Below are positions 35,118-37,918 of a DNA stretch of 37,918 bases, piece after piece; within the stretch, counting starts at the first letter, position 1, and each line of letters opens with the position of its first letter. This stretch comes from Acidimicrobiales bacterium. GTDB lineage: Bacteria; Actinomycetota; Acidimicrobiia; Acidimicrobiales; Palsa-688. The stretch lies in NCBI GenBank assembly GCA_035533095.1, contig DATLUM010000020.1, positions 1-37,918 of the forward strand, given 5' to 3'. Below the pieces are notes generated by a model. It searched no databases. It worked only from the letters and a program-made list of their open reading frames with translations, and had not been told where the DNA came from. The translations under genes and the position numbers were made by a program.

Positions 35118-35446
35118 CTCGGAGGCATCTCCCTGGCCCACCGGTAGGCAGCCCTCGCGGGACGGGTCCAGCGGAAGAGCTTCGTGTTGTGCAGTCGGTC
35201 AATCTCTGCCGCGAGCTCCCGGTTCTGCACCTCCAACTCACCATTCCGGACGGTCAGGCTGGATACTTCTGCTATCCCGGTACCACCCCGCTCCAACTGG
35301 ACAACACGGCGGTTCATTTCTGCGAGGGAACGCTCCCGGACGGCTAGGCGTTGGCGGAGGTCGCGCAGCTCGGTCTCGAGAGCCAGTCGGCCTCCAATTT
35401 CCTGATCGATATGCTCTGTCATTGATCGGTCCTTGTCCGCACTCAT
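35114..35446 (-). CDS. Small coiled-coil protein between a glycosyltransferase and a methyltransferase
   Basis: The 110-residue protein has a long coiled coil (LETELRDLRQRLAVRERSL, VVQLERG, LEVQNRELAAEIDRLH) and an aromatic/basic tail TKLFRWTRPARAAYRWARE, of the kind often fused to glycosyltransferases. ATG 35446 overlaps the upstream GT stop as ATGA; the next Met lies 8 codons in. The stop overlaps the methyltransferase start as GTGA. The aromatic tail suggests a peripheral membrane anchor. No enzyme motif. Confidence 0.75.
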   Translation of the reverse strand: MSADKDRSMTEHIDQEIGGRLALETELRDLRQRLAVRERSLAEMNRRVVQLERGGTGIAEVSSLTVRNGELEVQNRELAAEIDRLHNTKLFRWTRPARAAYRWAREMPPR

Positions 35447-37293
35447 GATTGGTCCCAGGGGAAGAGCCGGTAGCGCTCCTTGAAGTCGTCGACCAGCCCG
35501 GATACGTCGATGTTGACCGTCTGGAGCAGCGACTCGCCGTGCACCCGGTAGGTACCAATGAAATCGTGGAGAAATGCTCCCCGGTATCCATGGTCCGCGA
35601 CCCGGAGCCAGAGCTCGTAGTCCTCCCAGCCTCTCAGGCTCGCGTCGTAACCTCCGACCTCCTCGCACACCTTCTTGCGCAGCATCGCCATCGCGTCGAT
35701 GTAGTTGGCACGGGCGAGGCGCTCAACATGCCACGGGAACTGGCTCAGAAGGCCCGGCTGGCCGATTTTGGCGATAATGCCGTAGGCGAACGCCGCGTCA
35801 GGTTCCTCGTCGAGCGTGAACGCCAGCTTCCTGAGAGCGGTCGGGAAGATCGCATTGTCGGCGTCGAGCATGAAGACCCTGTCCGACCGGCTGTGCCGTA
35901 TTCCGAGGTCTCGGGCGGCGCCGAGACCGGCGTTGGCAGCTCGCGCCAGCAGTTTCATCGGGAACCACGGTGCACGCCCCATGCAACTGGTGATCACTTC
36001 CACCGAGTCGTCCTGCGAATGATCGTCGACCACGATCAGCTCCACACGCACCCCAGTGCTAGCGAACACCGATTCGATCGCGTCGAGTACGAAGCCCGAG
36101 TAGTTGTAGCAAGTGATGATCACGCTCACTTCAGGCACGAAGTCCGACCATGACGGCGTGGTGAACGACTCGACGTGGTTCCGGTCGCTGTAGAGCAACG
36201 TCGCCTGAAGGGCTTCGACGCTCTGAACGAGGTCTGTTTCGCTATCCAGCAACTCCTTGATCCGCACCCGGACCCGCCTCTCGACATCAAGGGCGGCCTC
36301 GAGCACTGGGTCCGAAGAAGTCGGGACCGTCTTCTGCAGCGTGAGCGGCGCCGCCCGCCGCTGGGTGCCGCTGCGCGTTTTCGTCGTGTCATTGAGCTGA
36401 TCGCAGATCGGCTCCAGCATCGTCTCCAGAGTCAGGTTTTGACGGACGAAGTCATATGCGGAGCTGGCGATTTCCGCGCGTAGCGGCTCGTCCATGAGGA
36501 TGCTCGCCGTCTGCGCGGCAATGAAGTCCTTCGACGCGGTGAGGAAGTGCTCGCCCGGAATCAGAGGTCCGTAGTCAGAGGAGAGTTCAGTGACGACAAG
36601 GGCTCCGTTGATGACCGCCTCGAGGACCCTGATCCATTCGAAATATCGCACTTCGCTCCGGTGAATATTCAACAGAACACGAGCCGACGAGAGGAGACGC
36701 CATTTGTCCTCGCCTGCCACAAAATGGGCCCGCGGCACGTTCATCGGGCGATCGTGTTCGAACAACCGGATGTCACAATCGAACTCCCACACCGCCGTTC
36801 CAACGCTCGACAGAATTTCCTCACGGCGCGCGGTCGACGCTCCCAGGAATAGGAGATCGGTCGGGCGGGCTCCTGGGACTCCGTGCCAGCAGTCCCAGCT
36901 GCGGTGGTATCCAAACTGAAGGTGGGTCGCGGAGTATCCTCGCCGCTGCAATTCTGCGACGGCATACGGGCTGATGTCGACGATCTGCCGGCTAACGCTG
37001 GCGAAGTGGTATCCCAGCTCGAACCAGGATGTCCCGGGCTGCTCGACTCCGAGCACGACGCTAGCCTCGGCAGCCCGCTGAAGTTCGTCCTTCGTATGAT
37101 TGAGCTGCAAAGGAAAGAACTCATGGGGCGCCACGACCAGGTTGACTCGATTCGGTCCATCTTCCGGGAGCCCGGCGGCAGGGTACACAGTCTCGTACCC
37201 GAGGTCGGAGATCGCCGCTGCCACGACTGCTGCTATCTCGGTCATAAACACGTTGCCGAGGGGGCTCACATATATGTGGTATTTAGGAGTCAT
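35443..37293 (-). CDS. Two-domain glycosyltransferase: N-terminal GT-B (CgeB-like) plus C-terminal GT2
   Basis: The 616-residue protein has an N-terminal region with SEVRYFEWIRVLEAVINGALVVTE and LIPGEHFLTA, the donor-site pattern of CgeB/GT4-related transferases, in about residues 1-310. It then has a GT-A domain from about 390 with VSVIITCYNYSGFVLDAI, LIVVDDHSQDDS, the metal motif MLDADNAIFPTAL, and GGYDASLRGWEDYELWLRV. A linker of about 70 residues joins them. ATG 37293 was preferred over GTG 37317 because the TAGAGT -10 box at 37321-37326 would start transcription between the two. It heads the GT/coiled-coil/methyltransferase operon. Confidence 0.87.
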   Translation of the reverse strand: MTPKYHIYVSPLGNVFMTEIAAVVAAAISDLGYETVYPAAGLPEDGPNRVNLVVAPHEFFPLQLNHTKDELQRAAEASVVLGVEQPGTSWFELGYHFASVSRQIVDISPYAVAELQRRGYSATHLQFGYHRSWDCWHGVPGARPTDLLFLGASTARREEILSSVGTAVWEFDCDIRLFEHDRPMNVPRAHFVAGEDKWRLLSSARVLLNIHRSEVRYFEWIRVLEAVINGALVVTELSSDYGPLIPGEHFLTASKDFIAAQTASILMDEPLRAEIASSAYDFVRQNLTLETMLEPICDQLNDTTKTRSGTQRRAAPLTLQKTVPTSSDPVLEAALDVERRVRVRIKELLDSETDLVQSVEALQATLLYSDRNHVESFTTPSWSDFVPEVSVIITCYNYSGFVLDAIESVFASTGVRVELIVVDDHSQDDSVEVITSCMGRAPWFPMKLLARAANAGLGAARDLGIRHSRSDRVFMLDADNAIFPTALRKLAFTLDEEPDAAFAYGIIAKIGQPGLLSQFPWHVERLARANYIDAMAMLRKKVCEEVGGYDASLRGWEDYELWLRVADHGYRGAFLHDFIGTYRVHGESLLQTVNIDVSGLVDDFKERYRLFPWDQS

Positions 37294-37320
37294 AGGTGGG
37301 CGAAGGTGTGTAGGCACCCG

Positions 37321-37326
37321 ACTCTA
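37321..37326 (-). promoter_or_regulatory. Candidate -10 element TAGAGT upstream of the two-domain glycosyltransferase
   Basis: TAGAGT on the minus strand predicts a start near 37314, about 20 nt before ATG 37293. No strong ribosome site is seen in the leader. It is divergent from the right-edge gene. Confidence 0.35.
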
Positions 37327-37441
37327 ACAAGAGGAACATGCGGCCAACGGTCTTGCCCACGTGCACTCACGACGGGGAGCTCGGTGCCACTAGCGTGTTG
37401 GTCGTGGTCCGCCGCGGAAATCGCTGGCCCATCGAACACAC

Positions 37442-37918
37442 ATGACCAGCCCGACCCACCTGCCCCCCCCGCCGGCGACAACGGATAAGAACGGAGACAC
37501 AAGACAGGGGCGCGCGGGCGACGAGCCGCGAGCGGATGCCACACGCGGGCGCGTCAAGGCCGCCTTAGCCTTTGCTTTGTCCGCCGGAATAGCCAGCGGT
37601 CTCGCCGAATGGGCTTGGAAGGCGGTTCCTCGATCTCTGTCCGTGACGACGAACGTGATCGGATCGACGACGTTCAATGACTTCAACGTCTTTCGTTATC
37701 ACGATGCCTACTATCTATTGGTCTTCTTTCTACCTGTAGTTATCACCGGTATATACCTAACAGTTACGCGATGGGGACCGCTCTCCTTTACGAGACTGCA
37801 CCGGTCATCTTGGCCCCCCTCTTTCGATAATGCCCTACTTGAGGAACAAACGAATCCATCGCTGACGTGGGCGGGTGCAGCGCTCAAGGTTGCACTTCCG
37901 GCGGCAGTGATTGGCTTC
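37442..37918 (+). CDS. Membrane protein, 3' end cut by window edge
   Basis: An open frame of 159 codons runs from ATG 37442 to the right edge. The first 45 residues are a polar, Pro/Thr/Arg-rich cytoplasmic-type tail, partly coded by a run of eight C. Hydrophobic segments follow: KAALAFALSAGIASGLAEWAW, YYLLVFFLPVVITGIYLTV and, at the edge, a third beginning with AGAALKVALPAAVIGF. The loop VIGSTTFNDFNVFRYHD lies between the first two. No family recognised. Codons such as TTA, CTA and ATA, rare elsewhere in the window, are used, and the DNA is visibly richer in A+T. It could be part of a polymer ligase or glycan-processing membrane protein given its neighbours, but nothing shows this. Confidence 0.65.
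   Translation, partial: MTSPTHLPPPPATTDKNGDTRQGRAGDEPRADATRGRVKAALAFALSAGIASGLAEWAWKAVPRSLSVTTNVIGSTTFNDFNVFRYHDAYYLLVFFLPVVITGIYLTVTRWGPLSFTRLHRSSWPPSFDNALLEEQTNPSLTWAGAALKVALPAAVIGF

Noticed and set aside
37463-37470. Run of eight C as a phase-variable tract
   Set aside because: Eight bases in GC-rich DNA is not exceptional and a single sequence cannot show length variation; mentioned only as a side note in the edge-gene finding.

Overview
The window is GC-rich DNA with actinobacterial features: GTG and TTG starts, stop/start overlaps of the GTGA type, many apparently leaderless promoters, decaprenyl-phospho-arabinose (DPA) genes, and secreted proteins carrying a GYWLVAxDGGxFxFG repeat that I associate with Acidimicrobiia-type Actinomycetota. 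The class-level placement is an inference from memory and was not computed. Coding density is very high, and no gene-free stretch exceeds 300 bases. No CRISPR array, insertion sequence or prophage gene is visible.

Layout. 1-1839 (-): secreted beta-propeller protein, cut by the left edge. 1959-3773 (+): Baeyer-Villiger-type flavin monooxygenase. 3890-4657 (-): four-helix membrane protein. 4830-4970 (+): 46-residue microprotein. 4988-10279 (+): RmlC-like epimerase, then a DPA block (UbiA-type phosphoribosyltransferase, DprE1, DprE2, HAD phosphatase) and GDP-mannose 4,6-dehydratase. 10284-14295 (-): SpoIID/LytB-domain protein and subtilisin-type protease, each ending in the GYWLV repeat module. 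14373-17494 (+): GT4 glycosyltransferase and a GT-C membrane protein with an extra N-terminal domain. 17491-25619 (-): polysaccharide export and assembly genes (Wzm/Wzt ABC transporter, four glycosyltransferases including a tandem GT4-GT4, two small coiled-coil proteins). 25750-26379 (-): clpP. 26495-26576 (+): tRNA-Leu(UAG). 26600-31807 (-): GT2-GT4 fusion, small coiled-coil protein, GH25-like secreted hydrolase with the repeat module, and an LPG-synthase-like membrane protein. 31960-34173 (-): housekeeping rdgB, rph and murI. 34185-37293 (-): methyltransferase, small coiled-coil protein and a two-domain glycosyltransferase. 37442-37918 (+): start of a membrane protein cut by the right edge, visibly richer in A+T.

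How it fits together. Most genes serve the cell envelope. One arm makes the polyprenyl-phosphate donors decaprenyl-phospho-arabinose and polyprenyl-phosphate-mannose. A second arm builds a polysaccharide with multi-domain glycosyltransferases and exports it through a Wzm/Wzt transporter whose ATPase has a C-terminal glycan-recognition-type domain. A third set of secreted enzymes (SpoIID-like, S8 protease, GH25-like, VCBS/PQQ-like propeller) shares one repeat module. The three complete proteins have exactly six 42-residue units each, consistent with a closed six-bladed propeller. I suggest this module ties secreted proteins to the surface polymer; that is an inference.
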